A stretch of 35,811 bases of DNA from Muribaculaceae bacterium (lineage in GTDB: Bacteria; Bacteroidota; Bacteroidia; Bacteroidales; Muribaculaceae), in NCBI GenBank assembly GCA_029061255.1, contig JAIDSL010000064.1:1-35811 (forward strand), written 5' to 3'. Both the position numbers and the translations under genes were made by a program. Positions 14,867 to 22,926 of this stretch are shown one piece after another (the stretch's first letter is position 1; each line of letters begins with the position of its first letter). A model generated the notes under the pieces. The model was not told where the DNA came from. It made no database searches and saw only the letters and a list, made by a program, of their open reading frames with translations.

Positions 14867-15679
14867 ATGGAATTAAATAAATTTTTCACAGAAATTCACC
14901 ACGAACTCAAGCCATATATAAAAGCGGCTTTTACTATGGCTGAAGAAGCCGGAGAAATCCATATGCGCTATTTCCGTACGCATAACCTCCAGCAAACCAC
15001 TAAACTCAACGATAGCGATGTGGTCACGATTGCTGATAAGGAATCTGAAGCTGCAATTCTAACCTACATCCGCGAGCATTTCCCTGATCACGGGGTAATA
15101 TCCGAGGAATCCGGGCGTGATCATGAGGATAGAGAATGGCGTTGGGTGATTGATCCGCTTGATGGCACTACCAATTTCGCTATGGGGCTTCCACCATTCT
15201 GCGTTTCAATCGCGCTTGAACATAATAAGGAAGCTATGGTAGGCGTGGTATATTCCCCATATCTGCAAGAATGCTTTTATGCAGTGAAGGGTGCCGGTGC
15301 ATGGCTCAATGGTAAGCCAATCCATTGCTCCGAAAAAGCTGAATTGTCAAAAGCCGTAGTCGCTACAGGAATGCCCTACGACAGAAACGACAATCTTGAC
15401 AACAATCTTGCAGAGATAAGCCGTATGGCATTTCGTGTAAGAGGTATTCGACGGATGGGCTCTGCAGCAATCGACCTTTGCTATACAGCCGCCGGATTTC
15501 TTGATGCCTATTGGGAACTGAATCTCAATAGATGGGACGTGGCAGCAGGACAGCTCATAGCAAGGGAAGCCGGAGCCATAATAGAATCTATACGTTCTGA
15601 CCGCAATCACTCAATACTGGCATCTAATCCTCACCTCCTCACTACGATGCGACAAATCCTTTCCAACAAAACTATTTAA
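14867..15679 (+). CDS. Inositol monophosphatase family protein (SuhB-like)
   Basis: A 270-residue Mg2+-dependent Li+-sensitive-type phosphatase. Motif 1 is ISEESG at about 78-83 (Glu80/81) and the main metal-binding signature is VIDPLDGTTNF (Asp96, Asp99). The C-terminal signature NRWDVAAGQLIAREAGA carries the third metal Asp at about 224. Substrates in this family include inositol phosphates, fructose-1,6-bisphosphate, 3'-phosphoadenosine phosphates and histidinol phosphate, so the exact one is uncertain. The next gene begins 16 bp downstream, probably in the same transcript. Confidence 0.88.
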   Translation: MELNKFFTEIHHELKPYIKAAFTMAEEAGEIHMRYFRTHNLQQTTKLNDSDVVTIADKESEAAILTYIREHFPDHGVISEESGRDHEDREWRWVIDPLDGTTNFAMGLPPFCVSIALEHNKEAMVGVVYSPYLQECFYAVKGAGAWLNGKPIHCSEKAELSKAVVATGMPYDRNDNLDNNLAEISRMAFRVRGIRRMGSAAIDLCYTAAGFLDAYWELNLNRWDVAAGQLIAREAGAIIESIRSDRNHSILASNPHLLTTMRQILSNKTI

Positions 15680-15695
15680 TTTAGCCAAAATTAAT

Positions 15696-16100
15696 ATGGG
15701 AAAAGATAAGAAAGAATACACAGCGAAGAATAAGGTGTGGCTGGAAGAGAAAGCGCAGGAGCCGGGAGTTGAGGCTCTTGATGGCGGAGTGTATTATCGT
15801 GTGATTAAGTCAGGGAATGCTGAAGGAAGAACTCCTGACAGGAACAGTGTAGTGACGGTGCACTATATCGGGAAGACAATCAATGGAAAGAAGTTTGACA
15901 GTAGCCTTGGTGGAGTTGCTCCGGCATTTCGCCTTAAGGATTTGATTGAAGGTTGGATTATTGCACTGCAGCAGATGCATGTCGGGGATAAGTGGGAAAT
16001 ATATATTCCGGCAGATAAGGGATACGGAAAGTTTAGTCAGCCCGGGATTCCTGGAGGTTCTACACTTATTTTTGAGATAGAGCTGCTTGGGATAGCATAG
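15696..16100 (+). CDS. FKBP-type peptidyl-prolyl cis-trans isomerase
   Basis: A 134-residue cytoplasmic FKBP without signal peptide. After a charged N-terminal 40-residue extension (KKEYTAKNKVWLEEKAQEPG) comes one FKBP domain: VVTVHYIGKTINGKKFDSS at about 49-67, LIEGWIIALQQMHVGDKWEI (the active-site Trp is in GWI), and IPADKGYGKFSQPGIPGGST, ending FEIELLGI. It accelerates proline isomerisation during folding. It probably shares a transcript with the inositol-monophosphatase gene and lies 62 bp before the GNAT gene. Confidence 0.9.
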   Translation: MGKDKKEYTAKNKVWLEEKAQEPGVEALDGGVYYRVIKSGNAEGRTPDRNSVVTVHYIGKTINGKKFDSSLGGVAPAFRLKDLIEGWIIALQQMHVGDKWEIYIPADKGYGKFSQPGIPGGSTLIFEIELLGIA

Positions 16101-16162
16101 CAAATCAACTCCTGAAGGGATTTCTACGTTATAATATTACATCACAATCAAAATTTATTACT

Positions 16163-16465
16163 ATGGATTTTATAACTGAAAAAGATAGGATTTACGCTAC
16201 AGACCCTTCGGGTAAGGTGATAGCGGAAGTGACGTTTCCGACAGAAGACGGAGTATCGACAATTGACCATACATTTGTGGATCCTTCGCTGAGAGGAGAG
16301 GGAATCGCAGGGAAGTTGGTAAAACTTGCAGCAGACAAGATATTAGCCGAAGGCAATAAGATAGCCGCCACATGTTCATACGCTGTTGCATGGTTTAAGC
16401 GCCATCCTGAATACCATTTAGTATGCTCGGGACCGGTTGCATGCCGAATCGACCGAAGAAAATAA
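16163..16465 (+). CDS. Small GNAT family N-acetyltransferase (YjdJ/NATD1-type)
   Basis: A 100-residue minimal GNAT. The acetyl-CoA-binding motif is reduced to DPSLRGEGIAGKLVKLAAD, containing RGEGIAGKL in place of the Q/RxxGxG/A block, followed by the CSYAVAWFKRHPEYHLV C-terminus usual for the NATD1/YjdJ subfamily. The substrate is unknown. The esterase gene starts 10 bp after its stop, so these two are co-transcribed. Confidence 0.86.
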   Translation: MDFITEKDRIYATDPSGKVIAEVTFPTEDGVSTIDHTFVDPSLRGEGIAGKLVKLAADKILAEGNKIAATCSYAVAWFKRHPEYHLVCSGPVACRIDRRK

Positions 16466-16474
16466 TACGGTTTT

Positions 16475-17320
16475 ATGGGAAAGTTATTAGAGCGGCATAA
16501 GGCCGTGCATCATTTCGGAAATCTGCCTGGAAACGGAACCGTGGAACATTGCTCGATGAGCAGTGATGTGTTGGGTGTCAATAAGGATTTTTCAATTTAT
16601 CTGCCAAACGGTTATGAGGACAGCGAGCGGCGTTATCCGGTTCTCTACCTATTTCACCCGGCTGGAGGAACACATGAGATGTGGATCAGCATGGGCAATC
16701 TGCCGCAGATAGCAGATGACGCGATCCGCTCCGGGATGTCAGTGCCGATGATCATAGTCATGCCTGATGCAAGCGGGAACGGAGATTTTCATCTCGGACA
16801 GCATTTGGGCTATTTTTCAGTCCCCGGATGGGATTATGAGTCATATTTTCATAATGAGCTTATTCCGCTGATCGATTCTTCGTATAAGACTATTGCGGAT
16901 AAAAAACACCGCGCCATTACGGGAGCGTCAATGGGAGGAGAAGCTGCAATCGCCTACGCCCAGAAACATCCGGAAGTGTATGGTGCGTCATGCGCGATGA
17001 GCGGGATACTCGGTCATCCTGAGCAAAGCCAGATGGCACAGACAGACAAGAACTATGCGGCTGCGCTTATTGCCAATGATCCTTCCGCATTTGTGAAGAA
17101 CGCTACGCCACAGGCAATCGAACAGCTTAAGGGCATAAGATGGTATGTGGATTGCGGAGACAATGACTACTTCTATGAAGGGAATGTCGAGTTCTTTCTC
17201 GCCATGAAGAAACAGGGAATACCAATCGACTATCGAATGCGCAGCGGAGTGCACGGATGGTATTACTGGATCACCGGCCTTGCACCGATACTGCATTTCC
17301 TATCCATCGGCTTTGAATAA
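16475..17320 (+). CDS. Esterase D / XynZ-type alpha/beta hydrolase
   Basis: A 281-residue esterase-fold hydrolase without signal peptide. The nucleophile is Ser152 in GASMGGEAA, the acid is likely an Asp in YVDCGDND near 229, and the base His near 260 is in GVHGWYYW. YLFHPAGGTHEMW at about 58-70 and VMPDASG at 95-101 fit the XynZ/esterase D family that cleaves carbohydrate esters. The cytoplasmic location suggests a role on imported sugars. The stop is followed by a perfect palindrome at 17345. Confidence 0.83.
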   Translation: MGKLLERHKAVHHFGNLPGNGTVEHCSMSSDVLGVNKDFSIYLPNGYEDSERRYPVLYLFHPAGGTHEMWISMGNLPQIADDAIRSGMSVPMIIVMPDASGNGDFHLGQHLGYFSVPGWDYESYFHNELIPLIDSSYKTIADKKHRAITGASMGGEAAIAYAQKHPEVYGASCAMSGILGHPEQSQMAQTDKNYAAALIANDPSAFVKNATPQAIEQLKGIRWYVDCGDNDYFYEGNVEFFLAMKKQGIPIDYRMRSGVHGWYYWITGLAPILHFLSIGFE

Positions 17321-17344
17321 GAGCCAATTTTATAAAGATTTGAT

Positions 17345-17401
17345 AAAAGTGTCCTAAAATTTAGGACACTTTTGCTTGTTTCTGTCCTAAAATTTATGAC
17401 A
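17345..17401. repeat. Orphan twin palindrome (GTCCTAAA-TTTAGGAC)
   Basis: The first palindrome, AAAAGTGTCCTAAA at 17345-17358 and its exact complement at 17360-17373, has arms of 14 with a single central base at 17359. The second, TGTCCTAAA / TTTATGACA centred at 17392, has one mismatch. The centres are 33 bp apart, as in the pair upstream of the ATPase at 22927. The first palindrome plus its TTTT could also terminate the esterase transcript. No promoter box or gene belongs to it. Confidence 0.75.
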
Positions 17402-17683
17402 CCTTGTTCTGTGATACCCCAAAGTGTAAGTATCTCTTCTGAAGCTTCACAAGCTCAACTTAAATTTCTAATATTATTAACTTTACTTTCGCTCTTTTAC
17501 TATCACGCAAAGACGCAAAGGGGCAGAGTTTCAATGCTTTGGGAAGCTTCGCGTCGCGGTTATGGCAAGCTCGCAATGATTGCGGCTTGCTGCGCATCGG
17601 CCGGAGCTCGCAGAGAAAGCTACGCAACTTTAAAGCTTTTAGCATTGAATTACACAGAATTAGAACAAGCGAAACTTAAAATA
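17402..17683 (+). repeat. Noncoding interval containing dispersed repeat copy 2
   Basis: No gene is visible. Between 17504 and about 17574 the sequence repeats the 9855-9926 element, with the blocks CACGCAAAG, GCAGAGT and AGCTTCGCGTCGCG. A further AAAGACGCAAAGGGGCAGAG tract and a GC-rich TTGCGGCTTGCTGCGCATCG segment continue it to about 17640. A continuous reading frame across this interval has repeat composition and is not a credible gene. Confidence 0.62.
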
Positions 17684-18895
17684 TTAAAAACTCATTTTAA
17701 GGAAATCGCGTAGACGTATATGAAGGATACCAGGATATCCATCTACTTCTCCGCCTATTGGATCCATCGACACTACATATTTAGGATATTGATCCTGAAT
17801 GGCATTGAGATTTCCGAATTCCCTGTCAATAGTCTCCTGAGAAGCCAACAAATAAGTGACTTGAAAATATATTCGTTTCTCATCGCGTTCTGCCACAAAG
17901 TCGACTTCTCCGTTGCGGAGAGCACCGACAGTCACCTCAAAACCCTGCATAAGAAGATGATTCAAGACGACAGTCTCCATGACTTTCTCTATGGATTGCC
18001 GCACTTTGAATCCACATAGGAAATTACGGATGCCATGGTCGGTGAAGTAATACTTGAAAGTCTGTTCGAAGAGTCTTTTACCATGAATGTCATATCTAAG
18101 GATAGGCTTAAAGACCAATGCATTCGACATATATTCAAGGTAATCCGAAGTAATGGCCTTTGTAATTTTATCACCTTGACCGCGCATCGTGTTGGCAATA
18201 TTTGTAGGAGAAACAGGTTTGCCAGTGGTATCTGCGACAAACTTAGCAAGGTTGGTAAGAAATGTTGCATTTCGGATGTTTGCCCGCTCCACTACATCAC
18301 GCATCATGATTGTTGTATATACACCCTGTATATAGTCGGAAACCTGTCGGTTATCGCCGAGATCAAAATGTCTTAGTCCTGGAAGGCCTCCGACCTTTAG
18401 ATACAGCTGGAGACTATCTTCCGTGTCAGGTAGTTTGTGGAATTCAAGGAACTCAGTGTAAGATAGACTATAAATTGGTATTTCAATATAGCGTCCTCCG
18501 AGTCTTGTGCCAAGCTCGGAAGAATAAATGTATGCGTTGCTGCCGGTAACGATTATCTGACAACGTTCCTCCGTATAAAGACTACGCAAAGCATCTTGAT
18601 AATTCTCGATGTTCTGAACCTCATCCACTAAAAGGTAGTTTCGACCTCCGATTGGGAGATTTTCAATTGCCATGCGATAGAGGGCTCCAGCATCCATTAT
18701 CTCATCTCCGACTTTATGTTCTTTGTCTAGATATACAATATTGGCTGTAGGTTCATTTTCCTTTATCCATTTTTTGAGGTCCAAAAGTATATAGCTTTTG
18801 CCCACGCGTCTTTGACCCACCAATACAAGCATCATGCCCTTGTTCATGACAGAAATGATGTGGTCGAGGTACATTTGTCTGCGAATAATTTCCAT
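17684..18895 (-). CDS. AAA_14/DUF4143-type ATPase A
   Basis: A 403-residue cytoplasmic ATPase. Starting at the ATG at 18895, just after the promoter box, gives MEIIRRQMYLDHIISVMNKG. Walker A is GQRRVGKS (27-34) and Walker B is YLLVDEVQ (87-94). GSNAYIYSSELGTRLGGRY is the usual sensor region, and a winged-helix-like middle follows. The C-terminal domain has GEVDFVAERD and IYFQVTY (Asp332, Gln345), a nuclease-fold DUF4143 in which the PD-(D/E)XK catalytic residues are partly replaced. The cell role of this common family is unknown. An earlier ATG would include the promoter box and is rejected. Two palindromes lie upstream. Confidence 0.86.
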   Translation of the reverse strand: MEIIRRQMYLDHIISVMNKGMMLVLVGQRRVGKSYILLDLKKWIKENEPTANIVYLDKEHKVGDEIMDAGALYRMAIENLPIGGRNYLLVDEVQNIENYQDALRSLYTEERCQIIVTGSNAYIYSSELGTRLGGRYIEIPIYSLSYTEFLEFHKLPDTEDSLQLYLKVGGLPGLRHFDLGDNRQVSDYIQGVYTTIMMRDVVERANIRNATFLTNLAKFVADTTGKPVSPTNIANTMRGQGDKITKAITSDYLEYMSNALVFKPILRYDIHGKRLFEQTFKYYFTDHGIRNFLCGFKVRQSIEKVMETVVLNHLLMQGFEVTVGALRNGEVDFVAERDEKRIYFQVTYLLASQETIDREFGNLNAIQDQYPKYVVSMDPIGGEVDGYPGILHIRLRDFLKMSF

Positions 18896-18910
18896 TACTT
18901 TGTTTTTATT

Positions 18911-18919
18911 GCAAAGATA
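18911..18919 (-). promoter_or_regulatory. -7 box of ATPase A
   Basis: Minus strand TATCTTTGC, exact match, 15 bases before the ATG at 18895. The palindromes at 18956-19019 lie upstream of it. Confidence 0.7.
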
Positions 18920-18955
18920 AGCATTTATATCTTCCAATCCAAACATAATTGTAAT

Positions 18956-19019
18956 AATCGGCAGGTATATATGCCGATTACTACAAATATGCAAGAATTG
19001 GCAGATATACCTGCCGATT
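18956..19019. repeat. Twin palindromes upstream of ATPase A
   Basis: Copy 1 (18956-18979) is AATCGGCA, 8 bases, TGCCGATT, perfect arms. Copy 2 (18996-19019) is AATTGGCA, 8 bases, TGCCGATT, with one mismatch. The shared core GGCAGGTATAT is inverted between the two copies. The centres are 40 bp apart, and the near copy is centred about 52 bp upstream of the -7 box, in a position suitable for an activator or repressor. No similar sequence occurs elsewhere in the window. Confidence 0.8.
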
Positions 19020-19031
19020 CTGCAACAAAGT

Positions 19032-19123
19032 GCCTCTCAGAGGCTACAGGGCTATAAGCTCAAGATGCCCCAGACTTAAGTCTGGGTTTTAGGCATAATT
19101 ACCAGGTCTCCGACCTGATTTTT
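19032..19123. terminator. Three hairpins between ATPase A and fur-type gene
   Basis: GCCTCT-C-AGAGGC at 19032-19044, then CCCAGACTT/AAGTCTGGG at 19069-19086 followed by TTTT, and CAGGTC-TCC-GACCTG at 19103-19117 followed by ATTTTTC. The last two look like intrinsic terminators on the plus strand. The tract resembles the hairpin-rich intergenic sequence that is common in Bacteroidales genomes. Confidence 0.6.
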
Positions 19124-19168
19124 CTTCTAAAATTGACTCTTTATAGTCAGATAGCACGAGAAAATTAT

Positions 19169-19177
19169 TATCTTTGC
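19169..19177 (+). promoter_or_regulatory. -7 box of the Fur-family gene
   Basis: TATCTTTGC ends 8 bases before the ATG at 19186, so the transcript would have almost no leader. A TTG start at 19174 lies inside the box and is rejected. Confidence 0.66.
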
Positions 19178-19185
19178 AGAAAAAT

Positions 19186-19626
19186 ATGAGTATGACCCAC
19201 ACAGATATCGAGAAGATATTAGAGACAAACAGCGTTAAACCTACTGCGAATAGGATACTCGTCTTGAAGGAACTGATGAGGAATTCCCATCCGGTAAACC
19301 TCGCTGATCTGGAAATTGCCTTAGCTCCGATGGACAAGGGTAGTATATTCCGTGTGCTACAGCTTTTTTCCGAGAAAGAGATCATTCATGTGATCGAAGA
19401 CGGCAGTCGCTCTTTGAAATATGAAGTATGCCATGCGGAGCATCATCACACAGCAACGGACCAGCATCCACATTTCTACTGTGAGAAATGTGGTGAATTG
19501 TATTGCATTGACAGCATATCCTTACCCGATATAAAGCTTCCTGATGACTTCAAGGTGAGATCAATCAACCTTATGATCAAGGGAATCTGCCCTAAGTGTA
19601 TAAATAACCGAGACATGGTCTCATAA
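19186..19626 (+). CDS. Fur family metal-responsive repressor
   Basis: A 146-residue Fur-superfamily regulator. The N-terminal winged helix has the recognition helix NLADLEIALAPMDKGSIFRV and wing IIHVIEDGSRSLKYEV. The metal region has HHTATDQHPHFYC, and the structural zinc site is formed by CEKC and CPKC pairs (FYCEKCGELYC and GICPKCI). It could be PerR, Zur or Fur type; sequence alone does not decide. The next gene, a nitroreductase, begins 8 bp after its stop, so they form an operon, which suggests redox control. The leaderless-like promoter spacing is unusual. Confidence 0.85.
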   Translation: MSMTHTDIEKILETNSVKPTANRILVLKELMRNSHPVNLADLEIALAPMDKGSIFRVLQLFSEKEIIHVIEDGSRSLKYEVCHAEHHHTATDQHPHFYCEKCGELYCIDSISLPDIKLPDDFKVRSINLMIKGICPKCINNRDMVS

Positions 19627-19633
19627 AAACATA

Positions 19634-20326
19634 ATGAAAATGACAGAACTTGAAGCCCTGCGCGATCGACATTCAGTAAGAAAATATCAGGACCGTCCTC
19701 TTGATGAAAGTGCCGTTAAGGCTCTTAAGGATGAAATCTCAAAACTGAACCGAGAAGGGGACCTTAATATGCAATTGGTGCTCAACGAGAGAAAAGCCTT
19801 CAAGGGTTTTCTTTCGTATGGCTCATTCTCCAACGTGTCTAACTATATAATGATAGTCGGAAAGAAATCAGAATCATTGGAATACAGGGCAGGATATTAT
19901 GGTGAGAAACTGGTGCTTTTCGCACAGAGCATCGGGCTCAACACATGCTTTGTCGGGTTGACCTACAAGAAGATAGACGGAGCATTTGCCGTCGGCAGCG
20001 ATGAGAAGATAGTGCTGTGCGTCGCCATAGGATATGGCGAGGCTGACGGTTATCGCACTCACAAAATAAAACGTCCCGATCAGGTCAGCAATGTGACTCC
20101 TGACTCTCCTGAATGGTTTAAGGAGGGTGTAGAGGCTGCCTTGTTAGCACCTACCGCCATCAACCAGCAGAAGTTTTATTTTGAGTACATACCGCAGGAC
20201 AAGGTAAAGCCGATCAAGGGATCATCACTTGCAGGCTACACCAAGATCGACCTCGGCATCGCGATGTATAACTTCGAGATCGGAGCCGGACGCGATAACT
20301 TCCATTGGGAGGATTCTCCTCTATAA
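19634..20326 (+). CDS. Nitroreductase family flavoprotein
   Basis: A 230-residue protein of the putative TM nitroreductase (TM1586-like) subfamily. The opening RDRHSVRKYQDRPLDE binds the FMN phosphate. The second repeat of the fold is seen in VEAALLAPTAINQQKFYFEY, and LAQSIGLNTCFVG-like sequence (LFAQSIGLNTCFVG) lies in the middle. A start at 19634 or at the ATG 19640 is possible. The substrate is unknown; FMN-dependent reduction of nitro compounds or quinones is typical. Co-transcribed with the Fur-family repressor, it may be repressed by it. Confidence 0.84.
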   Translation: MKMTELEALRDRHSVRKYQDRPLDESAVKALKDEISKLNREGDLNMQLVLNERKAFKGFLSYGSFSNVSNYIMIVGKKSESLEYRAGYYGEKLVLFAQSIGLNTCFVGLTYKKIDGAFAVGSDEKIVLCVAIGYGEADGYRTHKIKRPDQVSNVTPDSPEWFKEGVEAALLAPTAINQQKFYFEYIPQDKVKPIKGSSLAGYTKIDLGIAMYNFEIGAGRDNFHWEDSPL

Positions 20327-20339
20327 AGGCGCCACTGTT

Positions 20340-22829
20340 TCACTTGATAAAACGGCCTGTCAGGCTCTCCGGATTAGCGCATACCTCACTCGGAGTGCCG
20401 GCAGCCACAATCCTTCCGCCGTCCTGGCCGCCGCCGGGTCCCATATCAATTATGTAGTCGGCATTACGGATCACGTCGAGGTCGTGCTCGATCACCAGTA
20501 TGGTAGCCCCGAGCTCTATCAGCCGCTGGAACACCTCAATCAGCTTTATGACATCGAGAGGATGAAGACCGATTGTTGGCTCGTCAAACACGAACAGGGT
20601 ATCGCTCTGCTCACGTCCCATCTCGGTAGCCAATTTCAGCCGCTGCGCCTCGCCGCCGGAAAGACTCGGAGTAGCCTCACCGAGGGTGAGGTAGCCGAGA
20701 CCGAGATTGTTGAGTGTAGTCAGACGCGATGCCACGCTTTTGTGTGCGGAACATTCCTCAGCAGCCACCTCCACATCATCATCCATCAGCTCAGGGAGCG
20801 AAACCGGATGACCGGAGGCTCCCGGAATCTTCACCGACCAGGCTCTTTTGCTGTAGCGTGAGCCCTTGCACTCCGGACACGGTATATCCACATCAGGCAG
20901 GAACTGCACGTCAAGGCTGACCGTACCTGTGCCGTCGCACACAGGGCATCGAAGGCTCCCCGTATTATAGGAAAAGTCACCAGCCTTAAGTTCCAGCGCC
21001 TTCGCATCCTTCGACCGTCCGAAGATCTTGCGCAACTCGTCGTGGATGTTGGCGTATGTCGCCACAGTAGACCTCACGTTGGCGCCTATGGGAGTAGAGT
21101 CGATAAGTTTCACATGCCTTACCCCGGGAGCATCTACCGATATTACATGCTCAGGCAATTCCTTTTCTTCAATGGAAGCCTGAAGTCCGGGGACAAGACT
21201 TTCAAGAACCATGGTTGTCTTTCCAGAACCTGAGACACCTGTCACCACCGTAAGCCGACCCTTAGGGACACTTACTTCAAGGGGTCTCACCGTATGAATT
21301 CCTTTTGTAGACATCCGGATTCTCCCTTCAGCGAAGATCATATCATGCGGAATCTCCGGCCTGATTCTGCGCTCAGCATCACCGGCGAGAAAAGGTCCGA
21401 TTCTGGAATCCGGATTATGCTCGATTTGCGGTATTGTGCCCTCCGCGATTATCCTGCCGCCGTTGGCGCCGGCTCCCGGTCCAAGCTCCACCATCCAGTC
21501 GGCATCGCGCAGTATCTGGGAATCATGATCCACAAGCACTATCGAATTACCGTCGGTTATCAGATCATGCATCACAGCCTTCAATCCGTTGATGTTTGCA
21601 GGATGAAGGCCTATGGAGGGTTCGTCAAGCACATACAGAATTCCGGTGGTGCGGTTGCGCACTACCCTTGCGAGCTGCATTCGCTGCCGCTCACCGGTAG
21701 AGAGTGTGGACGATGCACGGTCAAGACTAAGATAACCCAACCCGAGATCAACGAGCCTCCGCGCAGTCAACAAGAACGATTCTCCTATGTTTACCGCCAT
21801 CTGCCTCATTTCATCCGGAAGAGTATCGGGAACACCCTTGACCCATTCTATGGCATCCGAAAGTGTTTTTGCAGTCGCCTCATCAAGACCAATACCAGCG
21901 ATGCGCGGAGCGCGTGCCGCCTCCGACAGACGGGTACCATGACAACACGGACACACGTCGCTTTTCAAAAACTTCTCGACGCGCTTCATGCCCTTCTCAT
22001 CGGTCACTTTCGAGAGAGCGTTCTCCACGGTATAGACCGCATTGTAGTAGGTGAAGTCAAGTTCCCCGGCAGTCTCGCTCTTCTTTGCCTTATACAGAAT
22101 CGTCTTCTTGACAGCGGGGCCGTTGAAGACGATGTCCCGCTCCGCATCCGTAAGCTGATTGAATGGAACGTCGGTGCGCACGCCCATCGCCCGGCAGACA
22201 TCAGTCATCAGCGACCACATAAGGCTATTCCATGGAGCCACTGCCCCATCGTCAATGCTCAGCGACTCGTCGGGCACAAGAGTGGAACGGTCTACTGTCA
22301 TGACGACACCCGTACCACCGCACTTTTCGCATGCACCTGTGCTGTTGAATGCAAGTTCCTCGGCACCCGGACCGTAGAAATGAGTACCGCAGTTATCGCA
22401 TACAAGTTCTTTCTCGGCAGCCACATCAAGGGAAGGCCGGTGATAGTGGCCGCACTTGGGGCACTTATGGCTGGCAAGACGCGAGAACATAAGTCGCAGA
22501 CTGTTTAGGAGTTCCGTTCCCGTACCGAAAGTGCTTCTAACGCCGGGCACACCCGGTCTCTGATGGAGAGCGACGGCGGCGGGGACATGGAGGATCTCCT
22601 CCACATCTGCCCTTGTAGCCTGCGATATACGCCTTCTCGTGTAGGTAGAAAGCGCCTCAAGGTATCTTCTCGAACCTTCCGCATACAGCACACCCAAGGC
22701 AAGCGAAGACTTGCCTGATCCGGAAACTCCCGCTACGCCGACAATCTTGCCAAGAGGTATGTCGACGTTTATGTTCTTAAGGTTATGCACCTTTGCACCG
22801 CGTATCTCTATCTTATCACTTTCCATCAT
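20340..22829 (-). CDS. UvrA-like tandem ABC ATPase, short form lacking the UvrB-binding domain
   Basis: An 829-residue class-II-type UvrA (UvrA2/drug-resistance-like). Two ABC modules are present: Walker A in GVSGSGKSS (34-42) and GVSGSGKTT, signatures LSTGERQRM and LSGGEAQRL, and Walker B in [13 protein letters not shown] and [13 protein letters not shown]. Two zinc modules are seen, CPKC...CDNC and CPVC...CPEC. Canonical UvrA is about 940 residues; the difference fits a missing UvrB-interaction domain. UvrA2 proteins act in DNA repair or drug tolerance, not standard excision repair. Two ATGs (22829 and 22826) are adjacent. It converges on the nitroreductase gene. A decayed partial duplicate lies at 24197-24300. 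Confidence 0.9.
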   Translation of the reverse strand: MMESDKIEIRGAKVHNLKNINVDIPLGKIVGVAGVSGSGKSSLALGVLYAEGSRRYLEALSTYTRRRISQATRADVEEILHVPAAVALHQRPGVPGVRSTFGTGTELLNSLRLMFSRLASHKCPKCGHYHRPSLDVAAEKELVCDNCGTHFYGPGAEELAFNSTGACEKCGGTGVVMTVDRSTLVPDESLSIDDGAVAPWNSLMWSLMTDVCRAMGVRTDVPFNQLTDAERDIVFNGPAVKKTILYKAKKSETAGELDFTYYNAVYTVENALSKVTDEKGMKRVEKFLKSDVCPCCHGTRLSEAARAPRIAGIGLDEATAKTLSDAIEWVKGVPDTLPDEMRQMAVNIGESFLLTARRLVDLGLGYLSLDRASSTLSTGERQRMQLARVVRNRTTGILYVLDEPSIGLHPANINGLKAVMHDLITDGNSIVLVDHDSQILRDADWMVELGPGAGANGGRIIAEGTIPQIEHNPDSRIGPFLAGDAERRIRPEIPHDMIFAEGRIRMSTKGIHTVRPLEVSVPKGRLTVVTGVSGSGKTTMVLESLVPGLQASIEEKELPEHVISVDAPGVRHVKLIDSTPIGANVRSTVATYANIHDELRKIFGRSKDAKALELKAGDFSYNTGSLRCPVCDGTGTVSLDVQFLPDVDIPCPECKGSRYSKRAWSVKIPGASGHPVSLPELMDDDVEVAAEECSAHKSVASRLTTLNNLGLGYLTLGEATPSLSGGEAQRLKLATEMGREQSDTLFVFDEPTIGLHPLDVIKLIEVFQRLIELGATILVIEHDLDVIRNADYIIDMGPGGGQDGGRIVAAGTPSEVCANPESLTGRFIK

Positions 22830-22886
22830 AACAATCCCGAGGAATTACATACACACTCATCCTTAATAATAACCTACAGGTGTATT

Positions 22887-22906
22887 GTGTCCTAAATTTT
22901 AGACAC
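22887..22906. repeat. Degenerate GTGTCCTAAA palindrome
   Basis: GTGTCCTAAA followed by TTTTAGACAC is close to the 17345-17369 palindrome but imperfect, with one base lost. It sits between the UvrA-like start and the ATPase B stop. The rest of 22830-22926 shows nothing. Confidence 0.5.
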
Positions 22907-22926
22907 ATAAATATGTCTTCCATGCG

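Noticed and set aside
17372-17713. 113-codon frame on the plus strand
   Set aside because: It is made of the dispersed repeat and runs into the ATPase A gene from the wrong strand.
18896-18994. Longer start of ATPase A
   Set aside because: It would place the exact promoter box inside the coding sequence.
21294-22508. 404-codon frame opposite the UvrA-like gene
   Set aside because: It is an antisense shadow of a strongly conserved gene with GC-rich codons.
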